NCBI GenBank assembly: GCA_012034865.1
Contig: JAAUOM010000005.1
Span: 1 to 64,000, forward strand
DNA: 64,000 bases
Direction of reading: 5' to 3'
From: Acaryochloris sp. CRU_2_0
GTDB lineage: Bacteria; Cyanobacteriota; Cyanobacteriia; Thermosynechococcales; Thermosynechococcaceae
Shown here: positions 17,995-26,120 of the stretch, piece by piece
How positions within the stretch are numbered: position 1 is the stretch's first letter
How the letters are laid out: each line of letters starts with the position of its first letter
Notes under the pieces: generated by a model
Told to the model about the DNA's origin: nothing
Seen by the model: the letters and a program-made list of their open reading frames with translations, nothing else
The model's database searches: none
Made by a program: the position numbers and the translations under genes

Positions 17995-18432
17995 TCACAG
18001 CCACTGACCTCCTCGAAAACGCCAACGCGGAAAAATCAAACGCATGAAGCTTTGAGAGGTGATAAAAACAGCCAGCCAGACCAAGCCATAGTGAACCATA
18101 AACCAACCCAGATGCCAACCAGGTGCTATTCCTGTCCCTGGCAACTTCAGATTAGCGACTTCTACGATCAAGATGATGAACAACCCTTCCCATAATGCTG
18201 CTATCCATTGCAGAGCGGCTGGCCAATCTTGATCCCACCGCCAAGACTGAATATAAATATAAAGATAGTCCCAGCCCAGACCAAACAGCACAATATATTG
18301 CAACAACCAGAAAAAGATCGGACCTGCCGGATTACCAAATGTCCCGCCACAGAATAAGAGGGTAATCACCAGACCAACGGTTTCCGTCAGGAGCAGACGG
18401 GTTTGCCAGCGGCCAAGCAGGGTAGGTGTCAT
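17995..18432 (-). CDS. four-helix membrane protein, last gene of the FHA operon
   Basis: A 145-aa protein with four hydrophobic segments (about 10-30, 36-55, 70-92 and 108-128) and many Trp residues (for example WHLGWFMVHYGLVW). It matches no named family I know. It starts 25 nt after the stop of the FHA-FAD gene on the same strand, so it is probably the third gene of that operon. It may anchor the soluble FHA proteins at the membrane, which is inference. Confidence 0.65.
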   Translation of the reverse strand: MTPTLLGRWQTRLLLTETVGLVITLLFCGGTFGNPAGPIFFWLLQYIVLFGLGWDYLYIYIQSWRWDQDWPAALQWIAALWEGLFIILIVEVANLKLPGTGIAPGWHLGWFMVHYGLVWLAVFITSQSFMRLIFPRWRFRGGQWL

Positions 18433-18457
18433 CGGTCTAACCTCGTTAAGATCCTGG

Positions 18458-20413
18458 TTAAGGGGTTTGATTTTGAACCCATTTCAGCCATTGCCGCAGG
18501 GAATTTAGACCATTGAGCCGCTGCAAGTTAGGAGCGCGGGCTGCCACTAACCCATCTACAGCGCACAAGGCTGCGTATTGTAAGCCCAAAAAACTATCCA
18601 CGGCGGCATGGGGTCCCCCAAAGGTGATGGCTCCGGCAGCGTACAGGCGACCATAATGATTACGCATTTCTAGTAGCTCAAAGTCATTGGCCACGGCGAA
18701 ACGACCTGCGGGATTCAAGGGGAGATTGTAATGCGTCACTAAGTCATTGAGTAAGGGACTGGCTTTAACTTTGCTATCGAGTCCTGTGGCATCAATGATA
18801 AAGTCGGCTTCCAGTTTGACTTCACCTCGGAGTCCTTTTTCTTGAATATAGGTGGTGGGGCGAGCCTGAGTATTAGGAACCACCTGTGTTACTTCCCCAA
18901 AGGTGATTTGATACCATCCTTGATCGACACCTTGCTGGACAAAGCGTTTCCAATCTCGGCGATCGGCAGTGGTGGTTCCCCCCCAATCTGCTAATAGGTT
19001 CGTTCTTTGTTCCGGGGTTGCCTGCTCTAGTTCTTCTCTTAGAGTGCCTCCCCAACAGGCTTTTGGCCAGTTGAAGGGTTGAAATTCAAAGTGATTTTCC
19101 ACGAGTCGCTGGGCTTTGCCAAAGCGGTTGCCTTGGGGTTTGGGAGAGCGCATCAAGTGCAAAACCGAGATATTGGGTTGACGCTGGCGTGCTTCATAGA
19201 GTCGTTGCAGAATCCGGGAGGCGACAATCCCTCGTCCTCGGAGCAATACTGTACCCCCTTGGCGTTCTAGGGTTTCATAGACATGACGATGATCTTCATA
19301 GGCATTGACAACGGATTTAAAATCATGGGTTTGTTCCCGATAGGCTTTGAGATCCGGTAAAAATTGCAAGACGGGATAGCCTGTTGCTAGATGGACATGC
19401 CGAGCGACAACAAAGGCAGTTTGTTTGCGTCCCGGCGAATAGGCAATGGCATATCGACCATCCTGGGTTTGGCGAATGGCCCGCACTCGCCCAAAGCGAT
19501 AGATTTGCGGCCAGCCTATTCTGATGGCTTCGCGATCGATAGAAGCAAAAACATTCCCCGATCTAGGGGTATAAGTTTGGGCAAAGGTCGGTTCAGCAAA
19601 GACCTGCCAAAGATACTGTAAGGCAGGATTCATGTTCCCTTTATTAAACTCATGCCAGGCTTCTCGTAGGGCGTATCCCGGCCATCCCCAAATATTGTCG
19701 GGACAGGAATCAGAATTGGAGCGCAATCGCTCATGGGCAGGAATTTGGGAATTCAGGCAAAGCCTTTGATAACGGGCATAGGGCCGATCTTCAATCCCCA
19801 AAGCCCGAATTTGTTGGACAGCTACCCCGCAGATCCGCAGAAAATCCACCCATATAAAACTTCCTAACCCGGCACCTACGGCTAAATAATCAATTTCTTC
19901 TACAGGCAGTTGGGTAGCATGGAGATCTTGCACCACCAGTTGATGGGCTTGAAAGGCAGGGGGTAATATGTTGATGGGAGTAGCAGCAGGTTCTTCTGGG
20001 ACTGGGTTAGCAGGCTCAGGCACCTGGATAATGGATTGTTCACTGGCTTCAGCAGTGGGTAATCCTCTGCCATCCAGGGTAAACATCAGCGTGATCTCGT
20101 AGGGGCCAATCTTGAGCAGATCTCCACTACTGATATGGCAACTGGTTTGTAACACACCATTGATCCAGGTGCCGTTACTGCTATTTTGATCGGTGATACG
20201 GATATGGCCTTGTACCCATTCGATGAGGGTATGATACCGAGAAACTTGGCTACTATTGAGTACGATCCGGGCAACCCGTTGACCGTGTAACTCAACAGGC
20301 ATACAGGCAAACTCACGACCTAAGGTAATTGGGCAGGTGAGGAGGGGCGTTCTTTGTTCACCAGTAACCGGGTCTTGCCAGCTCAAACGCACTTGCCCTG
20401 GAAGGGTGCTCAT
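18458..20413 (-). CDS. FHA domain fused to FAD/NAD(P)-binding oxidoreductase
   Basis: This 651-aa protein has an N-terminal FHA domain (about 10-115). The phosphothreonine-binding pattern is complete: LGREF, SRYHTLIEW and NSSNGTWING. After a Pro-rich linker (about 125-150) comes a Rossmann-type dinucleotide region: VGAGLGSF near residue 178, a second GRGIVASR near 395, and the FAD-type closing motif FIIDATGLDSK near 550. The second half resembles flavin monooxygenases or FAD/NAD(P)-binding proteins of unclear substrate. It starts 11 nt after the FHA-zinc ribbon gene. The fusion implies a redox activity recruited by protein phosphorylation, but the reaction is not known. Confidence 0.82.
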   Translation of the reverse strand: MSTLPGQVRLSWQDPVTGEQRTPLLTCPITLGREFACMPVELHGQRVARIVLNSSQVSRYHTLIEWVQGHIRITDQNSSNGTWINGVLQTSCHISSGDLLKIGPYEITLMFTLDGRGLPTAEASEQSIIQVPEPANPVPEEPAATPINILPPAFQAHQLVVQDLHATQLPVEEIDYLAVGAGLGSFIWVDFLRICGVAVQQIRALGIEDRPYARYQRLCLNSQIPAHERLRSNSDSCPDNIWGWPGYALREAWHEFNKGNMNPALQYLWQVFAEPTFAQTYTPRSGNVFASIDREAIRIGWPQIYRFGRVRAIRQTQDGRYAIAYSPGRKQTAFVVARHVHLATGYPVLQFLPDLKAYREQTHDFKSVVNAYEDHRHVYETLERQGGTVLLRGRGIVASRILQRLYEARQRQPNISVLHLMRSPKPQGNRFGKAQRLVENHFEFQPFNWPKACWGGTLREELEQATPEQRTNLLADWGGTTTADRRDWKRFVQQGVDQGWYQITFGEVTQVVPNTQARPTTYIQEKGLRGEVKLEADFIIDATGLDSKVKASPLLNDLVTHYNLPLNPAGRFAVANDFELLEMRNHYGRLYAAGAITFGGPHAAVDSFLGLQYAALCAVDGLVAARAPNLQRLNGLNSLRQWLKWVQNQTP

Positions 20414-20424
20414 AATGGATTTAA

Positions 20425-20940
20425 CTAAGGCTTACCAATAAAAACAGTGTTGGATGTAGCCATCGAATGACCACACATCGGACAGTCTTGCTTCATGGCA
20501 TGGTTGCTGTAAGCAGACACATGATGGCATTGAGGGCATTGTAAACCATAGGCTAAGGTGGAAGGGGGTCCCGTTGTGGGAAAAGAGGCGGGCGGCTGAG
20601 GCGCTGGCGTAATCGTCATCGTGGTGACTTGTAGCTCGATCCGCCCTAAACGAATGCGACTGCCTTGGCGGAGGGGCAGATCGCCTTGTCGCAGGAGAGT
20701 GCCATCCACGAGGGGCGGGTTTTGGAGGCGAAGGTTACGAATAAAAAATTGTTGGGCCTGGGGTTGGAAAAAAATTTCCACATGCAATCCAGACACTGAG
20801 CGTTCTTGAAATAGGATGTCGCATAAGGCGGGATCTCGACCCAGCCGAATTCTACCGGGCTGTTTGCCCGGTTGTTGATCACGCAGGATTTGGGTTTTAG
20901 TTTGGCCGAATTCTGACCATTGGAGTGTCAATTCACTCAT
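20425..20940 (-). CDS. FHA domain with C-terminal zinc ribbon
   Basis: A 171-aa protein with an FHA domain (about 28-105: RLGRDPALCDILF, SVSGLHVEIFF and RNLRLQNPPLVDG) and a C-terminal zinc ribbon (CPQCHH at about 135 and CPMCGH at about 153). The FHA core has Ser-Gly-Leu-His where SxxH is expected, so phosphothreonine binding is plausible. The zinc ribbon may bind a partner protein or nucleic acid. It is the first gene of a three-gene minus-strand operon and is divergent from the FHA-PrsW gene across a 335-bp intergenic region. Confidence 0.82.
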   Translation of the reverse strand: MSELTLQWSEFGQTKTQILRDQQPGKQPGRIRLGRDPALCDILFQERSVSGLHVEIFFQPQAQQFFIRNLRLQNPPLVDGTLLRQGDLPLRQGSRIRLGRIELQVTTMTITPAPQPPASFPTTGPPSTLAYGLQCPQCHHVSAYSNHAMKQDCPMCGHSMATSNTVFIGKP

Positions 20941-21275
20941 GGACTATTCTTGTCAGCAGGTTAATCCTTGATAGGACGAGGGAAATCTTTCTTACTAACT
21001 AATAGGCTGGATCTGCTTAGGAAAGGGATAAGGTACCCATTGTTTTAAGGTCTACGAAATGCCCTAGTTCCTACTCTGACCTCAGTCCGCTTTGGTTGCT
21101 GTGATGATTGTCATTGCGATCGCACTCTCAACAGGCTATAGATGACTGTATAAGGGGAATTCATTAAGATTGCAGCAATCTCCTAATGCTGCTAAGAAAT
21201 AAGACAGACCCAAGAGATTGTATCCTGACAATCCCCGCTACCCTTGAACATTAGCAGCAGGCCATCGCCAGACCT
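20941..21275. other. divergent intergenic region between two FHA loci
   Basis: This stretch serves both promoters of the divergent FHA genes. It contains a GCGATCGC (HIP1) site near 21117 and a perfect 7-bp palindrome AGATTGC-A-GCAATCT at 21167-21181, 95 bp before the FHA-PrsW ATG. No gene or RNA fold was seen. Confidence 0.5.
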
Positions 21276-22685
21276 ATGGAGAATTATCAGCCTAAGGGTT
21301 TACTCCGGCTCCTTTCGGCTCAGCCCAGTGCTGATGCTTCGCAATCGTGCTATTCATTATCGGTAACAGCGGAAACCGCTCTGGGGCGAACGGCGGATTG
21401 CCAGGTGATTATTGACTCCAATCTCTACGGAGGGGTATCGCGTCGCCATGCTGTGATTAGACCCTTGAGCGGTGCCCTTACCCCGCAAGGAACCCCCCTA
21501 TGGCAGATTTGTGACCTCAATAGTGCCAATGGAACCTATGTCAATGGCCAGCGTATCCAAGGATGCCAAACCTTGAATGTGGGCGATCGGATCATGCTCA
21601 GTCACAATGGCCCCCAATTTTTATTTGAGCATCGAGCGACACACTTAGCGGATCCCTTCGTAGCGCCTTCTGCCCCTCCTGCAGCTTCATCCTCTCCGCC
21701 TTTCTATCCACCTCAACCCCCACCTGTGGTCGGTTCGGATCAACTTACCGTCAGCCAATTATTTCCCATTGTTTCCGCCCGTCAAGATCTTTGGCGTAAA
21801 GGGTATTTAGTACCTGGGGTTCTCACGGTCATCCTAGTGGTGCTGTTATTTATTTTTGCGAATAGTCCCGGCGTCTTCAATCTCTTGTTGGCGTTGTATT
21901 TAGGGGGAGGGGGTTTTTATTTCATTTACCGTTTATGTGGCAAGAAGAAACCGTGGTGGGTCTTGTTTCTCAGCACACTCTTTACCATGGTCATCTTGGT
22001 CACCCCCATCCTTAGCCTTTTCATTCTCATTTTTCGGGGAATTTTACCCGGCAATGTGGAAGAAGCCTCCTCCAGTTTTATTCCCCAACTGATCAGCCAT
22101 TTCTTTGGGGCAGGTTTGATGGAGGAATTGCTCAAAGCCCTACCCATCTTTGGATTTTTCTATTTAGGATCGCAACTGCGTCCGCCGAGTCGACAAAAGG
22201 TGGGGGTCTGGGAACCCTTAGATGGCATTTTAATTGGAGCTGCTTCGGCTTTGGGGTTTACCTTAGTAGAAACGCTGGGGCAGTATGTCCCTGGCGTTGC
22301 CCAAGAGGTAGCCCGCTCGTCTTCAAATGAATTTGCGGGTGCTTTAGCAGCCGTGCAGTTACTCATCCCCAGGGTTTTAGGTTCTGTAACAGGTCATATG
22401 GCCTACAGCGGTATTTTTGGTTATTTTATTGGTTTGAGTATTCTCAAGCCCTCCAAACGCTGGCAAATTTTGGGGATTGGCTACCTCACCTCAGCAGGGA
22501 TTCATGCATTTTGGAATGCTTCAGGAAGTTTAGCTCAGCAATTTGGTAACTTAGCTGCCGTATTGGCATTAATGATCGTTGGCGTATCGGCCTATACCTT
22601 TTTAGCGGCTGCCATTCTCAAGGCTCGGCAATTATCCCCGACGCGCGCCCAAAATTTTGCGACGCGGATTGCGCCACCCAGTTAG
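21276..22685 (+). CDS. FHA domain fused to PrsW-type intramembrane protease
   Basis: This 469-aa protein opens with an FHA domain (about 30-115: LGRTADCQV, VSRRHAVI and NSANGTYVNGQ). A Pro-rich linker follows (about 125-150), then an integral membrane part with about eight hydrophobic segments carrying the PrsW/CPBP-type protease motifs: MEELLKALP (EExxK), a GHMAYSGIFGY segment and HAFWNA with a membrane His. PrsW-like proteases cleave anti-sigma factors in Bacillus. Here the FHA head would read a phosphorylated protein at the cytoplasmic face. All motif groups are present, so it is predicted active. It is divergent from two other FHA genes. Confidence 0.88.
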   Translation: MENYQPKGLLRLLSAQPSADASQSCYSLSVTAETALGRTADCQVIIDSNLYGGVSRRHAVIRPLSGALTPQGTPLWQICDLNSANGTYVNGQRIQGCQTLNVGDRIMLSHNGPQFLFEHRATHLADPFVAPSAPPAASSSPPFYPPQPPPVVGSDQLTVSQLFPIVSARQDLWRKGYLVPGVLTVILVVLLFIFANSPGVFNLLLALYLGGGGFYFIYRLCGKKKPWWVLFLSTLFTMVILVTPILSLFILIFRGILPGNVEEASSSFIPQLISHFFGAGLMEELLKALPIFGFFYLGSQLRPPSRQKVGVWEPLDGILIGAASALGFTLVETLGQYVPGVAQEVARSSSNEFAGALAAVQLLIPRVLGSVTGHMAYSGIFGYFIGLSILKPSKRWQILGIGYLTSAGIHAFWNASGSLAQQFGNLAAVLALMIVGVSAYTFLAAAILKARQLSPTRAQNFATRIAPPS

Positions 22686-22727
22686 AGATGAATGGCCGTT
22701 CGCCCCTACAGTGGTATTTTGCAGAAA

Positions 22728-23570
22728 TCACACCAGCCCAATTTCCTGCAACCGTTCTTGCAAATACTGATGAGCTGTTTTGCCCGCAGCCAGAACCACC
22801 TCTGGCCGTGGATGCAAAAAGAAAGGCATTGAGAGTCTGGATTGTTGCCCAGCAGCTCTTGGGGGATTGATGACACGATGGGTGGTGGAGCGGTAATGGC
22901 CTTGGCTAGCGAGTTGAAGCATGTCCCCCACATTGATGACCATATCAGTGCGATCGCAACTCACAGGTCGCCACTGTCCCTCTCGATCCAGCAATTCTAA
23001 CCCCACTGCCGTCGCCGCTGGCAGCAAGGTAATCAAATTGATATCTTCATGGGCAGCAGCCCGCACTGCCCCTAGTGGAAACACAGAAGGGAGGGGAGGA
23101 TAATGCAGCAAACGCAACAAGGTTTCTTGACTGTTGGCAATCATGGTGCTGAGGGGCTGGGTAAAGGTAGCGCGGATGTCTGGTGGAGCCTGTTGCTCGA
23201 CCCAATCCAGTAGCTCCGTGGCCAATTCCTGAAGCTGGGCAAACAATTGCCAGGTGGCCTCACTCATGCCTTCAGGCAGGGGATGGCCAACATAGACATG
23301 AAAAAACTCTTTGAGATCCGGGGTTGTATGCCCCTTGGCTTCTTCGGTCTGCAACGGGAAATACCCGGATTGAACCTTGGGGTCAAAAGTATACTGGGCT
23401 TTTTCTTCACTTTGGAAAAAGCTCTGCCATTCTGCGTAGGTGCGCTGAACCCATTCCCTAGAGATAGGGCTGTGGCTGAGAATCGCAAACCCCACGTCTT
23501 GCAGAGACTGAGCAAAGGCTTGAGGGGCGTGAGAAGCTCGATAATCAATGGTGGGCAAAGGCTGAATCAT
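22728..23570 (-). CDS. 2-oxoglutarate/Fe(II) oxygenase, isopenicillin N synthase family
   Basis: About 280 aa with the double-stranded beta-helix iron site: His-x-Asp in AAHEDINLITLL, the distal His in STTHRVINP, and the following RLSMPFF with the 2-oxoglutarate-binding Arg-x-Ser. The N-terminal DIOX_N part (FAQSLQDVGFAILSHSPIS) is normal. ATG 23570 is chosen: it overlaps the TGA of the sugar kinase gene as ATGA, whereas a longer frame would run 105 nt into that gene. Members hydroxylate or desaturate small molecules; the substrate is unknown. Coupling to a sugar kinase gene is noteworthy but unexplained. Confidence 0.85.
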   Translation of the reverse strand: MIQPLPTIDYRASHAPQAFAQSLQDVGFAILSHSPISREWVQRTYAEWQSFFQSEEKAQYTFDPKVQSGYFPLQTEEAKGHTTPDLKEFFHVYVGHPLPEGMSEATWQLFAQLQELATELLDWVEQQAPPDIRATFTQPLSTMIANSQETLLRLLHYPPLPSVFPLGAVRAAAHEDINLITLLPAATAVGLELLDREGQWRPVSCDRTDMVINVGDMLQLASQGHYRSTTHRVINPPRAAGQQSRLSMPFFLHPRPEVVLAAGKTAHQYLQERLQEIGLV

Positions 23571-24832
23571 CAGAGTAGGCCAGAGGCGGCGAGGAGGGCG
23601 GTTCCATAAGCGGCTTGTTGGTGTTGGGCAACCTGGAAAGGTACTTGCATGTGGCGCTGACGAATGGCTTGCCAAACTGCGTTTTGGGCACCTCCTCCGG
23701 CAGTATAAATGGTCGTTAAGGGGGTGGCACCGTGAGCTTGCAATAAATCATACCCCTGAGCCTCAATACGAGCCAAGCTTTCTAAGAGTCCATGCAGAAA
23801 GTTAACGGGATTCTGCGGGCGGGGAGTGAGCTGAGGTTGCAAATGGGGATCATTAAACGGAAAGCGTTCTCCCGGTTTCAAGAGTGGATAGTAGGTATAG
23901 GGACTGGGTTGATTGGGGTCAATTTTTTGACTGAGCTGTACCAGTTCTGCGGTCGAAAAAAAGTGCTGAAGCACCGCACCACCTGTATTCGAGGCACCAC
24001 CGACAAGCCAATTATTTCCCAGGCGATGGCTATAGATGCCATATTCGGCTTGATCTACCCGTGTCTGACTCAAGAGTTTGAGAACTAAGGTAGAACCAAG
24101 GGAAGTGACGGCCATCCCTGGCTGGTTGGCTCCACTAGCGATAAACGCGGCAATACTATCCGTAGTACCTGCACAGATTTGACAAGCGGCAGATAGGCCA
24201 AAACGGGTGGCTAGGTGAGGCTGGATAGGACCAATGGGTGAACCGGGTCTCACCACTTGGGGTAAAAGGGGCAACAGGGGCTGGAAGATGGGTTGTTGCA
24301 GCCAAGAAGGATAGGCTGCGATCGCCGGATCATAGCCCAGTTTCAAACTATTATGGTCATCGCTGATCCCCAAACGACCTTGTAACCGAGCAGCCAGCCA
24401 ATCCGCCTGATGCATCAGATAACGCACAGCACTCATATCAACACTCCGACTCAGGCTCAACAATTTGGCTAAACTAGAGCTGGCACTGAGCACGGGATGA
24501 CCCGCAGGAGCCACAGCGGCTAGCCATTCCAGACTGGCTGGGTCGCAGGTGTCGTTATACATCTGCGGTGGATAAAGGGGGGTGCCACGGCGATCGCACA
24601 GCAAAAAGGTAGAGGAAGTACCATTAATAGCAATGGCTTTAAGGTGTGACCGGATCCCTTGAGGGATCTCACTCAGAAGTTGCCAGAGGGCGCTTTCCCA
24701 AGTACTAGCCCGCGCTGCTGGTTCCATAGTAGGAAACAAACCGCTCCCTGCCGTCACCACCTGAGCCTGGGAGTCAATAACAATGGCACGAGCACCGGAG
24801 GTGCCAAAGTCTATCCCTAAGGAATATCCCAC
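23570..24832 (-). CDS. FGGY-family sugar kinase, D-ribulose kinase-like
   Basis: A 420-aa actin-fold kinase: the N-terminal phosphate-binding GIDFGTSGARAIVID, catalytic-domain pieces AGTTDSIAAFIASG and TSLGSTLVLK, and the C-terminal TIYTAGGGAQNAVWQAIR. Its short length (about 420 rather than 490-500) matches the cyanobacterial/plant XK-1 group, for which D-ribulose kinase activity was shown in Synechococcus as I recall. It would feed D-ribulose 5-phosphate into the Calvin or pentose phosphate pathway. Its stop overlaps the start of the oxygenase gene, so both are translated from one mRNA. Confidence 0.85.
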   Translation of the reverse strand: MGYSLGIDFGTSGARAIVIDSQAQVVTAGSGLFPTMEPAARASTWESALWQLLSEIPQGIRSHLKAIAINGTSSTFLLCDRRGTPLYPPQMYNDTCDPASLEWLAAVAPAGHPVLSASSSLAKLLSLSRSVDMSAVRYLMHQADWLAARLQGRLGISDDHNSLKLGYDPAIAAYPSWLQQPIFQPLLPLLPQVVRPGSPIGPIQPHLATRFGLSAACQICAGTTDSIAAFIASGANQPGMAVTSLGSTLVLKLLSQTRVDQAEYGIYSHRLGNNWLVGGASNTGGAVLQHFFSTAELVQLSQKIDPNQPSPYTYYPLLKPGERFPFNDPHLQPQLTPRPQNPVNFLHGLLESLARIEAQGYDLLQAHGATPLTTIYTAGGGAQNAVWQAIRQRHMQVPFQVAQHQQAAYGTALLAASGLL

Positions 24833-24886
24833 CTTCCGACCTTCTGGAGTCCCTTTATACCCATCTACAAAACCTATTTTTAGGAT

Positions 24887-24914
24887 GTTTTGAGGGTTGC
24901 TAACCCTTCAAAAC
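24887..24914. terminator. strong hairpin, possible terminator or processing site
   Basis: GTTTTGAGGGTT and AACCCTTCAAAAC pair around a GCT loop with one bulge. It sits between two minus-strand genes, 34 nt past the stop at 24949. No T tract follows in either direction, so intrinsic termination is uncertain. Confidence 0.4.
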
Positions 24915-24948
24915 AGTCTTGACAGACCACTAGAGGCCGATGTTTGGA

Positions 24949-25962
24949 TTAAGACTCAGAAGATGACCGACGTTTGATGGGCTTTTCAACCTTGCGGGGT
25001 TTAGACGCAGGGGTATTGCCATATCTGCCTCTTTCAGAGGAGTTGGGTTGACCATTCGGTGATTTGTGGAGGGACTTGCGCTTAGGTGGAACAAGGGCAA
25101 TGCGTTGGCCATTGACCACTGCTAATCCTTCGCCTTGCCGCTGGACGTGCAAATCCCAAAAATAACCCAAGGTTTTATCGGTTAAATTACCGGACAGCTT
25201 TAGCTTAAAAGCCTTGGAGCGATCCGAACTTTTGCGGGGAGATTGCTGAATTTTAACCAGAAGATAATTTCTCTCCGCTGATTGGAAAACAATTTCGCCT
25301 CGCACTGAGAAATAACCATCTTGTAGGGGGGCTAGCAGTTGGCTGGATCCTTCGGAGAGTTCAGTCTCTTCTATCGCGGCTGTTATCGAACCAAAGCCTT
25401 CTGCCGACCACACGCCGACAACTTGCAAGTGCAGGGTTTCCTCTTTCTCCCGTGTGCGTGGGTAAACTACCCATAGGTAAGTCTGTTCTAAATCTAAGTA
25501 TTTTTTAACCAGACTCATCACCTGACCCAAGAGGACAGCATCTACAGCCGTTTGATCTTCTGTGATCAAGATTCCCCGGTTAAATTGTTCTTCAGAGGGT
25601 TGGTACTTGCCCTTCACTAGGCCAATGGCCCGATATTGCATGGGTTCACTTGGGGGCGGAATCGGCTGTTGTCCCAAGGCACTTGCAGGTTGGGTCTCCG
25701 CCGCCGTAGTGGTTGCCGATGCATAAGCTGGGTTGGCAACTTCGACCGTTGACGGGGGATCTGGGGGAGGAGAGGGGGGGGCAACGGGGCGACGCGGTGG
25801 GCCTTTCAACTGAAGGTTGGAATGAGCATTCAACGGATGTCCCTCCGGCCTTTGGGTATTAGAAGGCGGCTGAGTGTCCGCTCCAGTTTGGGGGTCAAGG
25901 TCAACTGGTTGCTTCTGTGGGGGACGAGCTGAATTGGGTGACTGGTCGCTAGAAGAACTCAT
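24949..25962 (-). CDS. hypothetical cyanobacterial protein, Pro-rich and basic tail
   Basis: About 337 aa from ATG 25962 (MSSSSDQSP). The first 120 residues are disordered and Pro/Gln/Ser-rich. A folded core follows (about 130-280), with RAIGLVKGKYQPSEEQFNRG, a helical VMSLVKKYLDLEQTYLWVVYPRT and beta-rich stretches. The tail (about 295-337) is highly basic and resembles a nucleic-acid-binding segment (KPRKVEKPIKRRS). Homologues occur in many cyanobacteria without a known function. The longer frame from 26043 is hydrophobic at its start and less likely. Confidence 0.6.
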   Translation of the reverse strand: MSSSSDQSPNSARPPQKQPVDLDPQTGADTQPPSNTQRPEGHPLNAHSNLQLKGPPRRPVAPPSPPPDPPSTVEVANPAYASATTTAAETQPASALGQQPIPPPSEPMQYRAIGLVKGKYQPSEEQFNRGILITEDQTAVDAVLLGQVMSLVKKYLDLEQTYLWVVYPRTREKEETLHLQVVGVWSAEGFGSITAAIEETELSEGSSQLLAPLQDGYFSVRGEIVFQSAERNYLLVKIQQSPRKSSDRSKAFKLKLSGNLTDKTLGYFWDLHVQRQGEGLAVVNGQRIALVPPKRKSLHKSPNGQPNSSERGRYGNTPASKPRKVEKPIKRRSSSES

Positions 25963-26120
25963 AGACTTTGGGAAGATAATCGAGCAACAGGCAAGTGAAA
26001 TCTGATTGTATTTTTCTACCATCCTAACCGGGCAGCCGATCAAATCCTAATCTCTGGTGACTGGAAAATGATGTACCCCGGGGAACACTATAGTGAATCA
26101 AGGGAATGATTTCATAGGAT

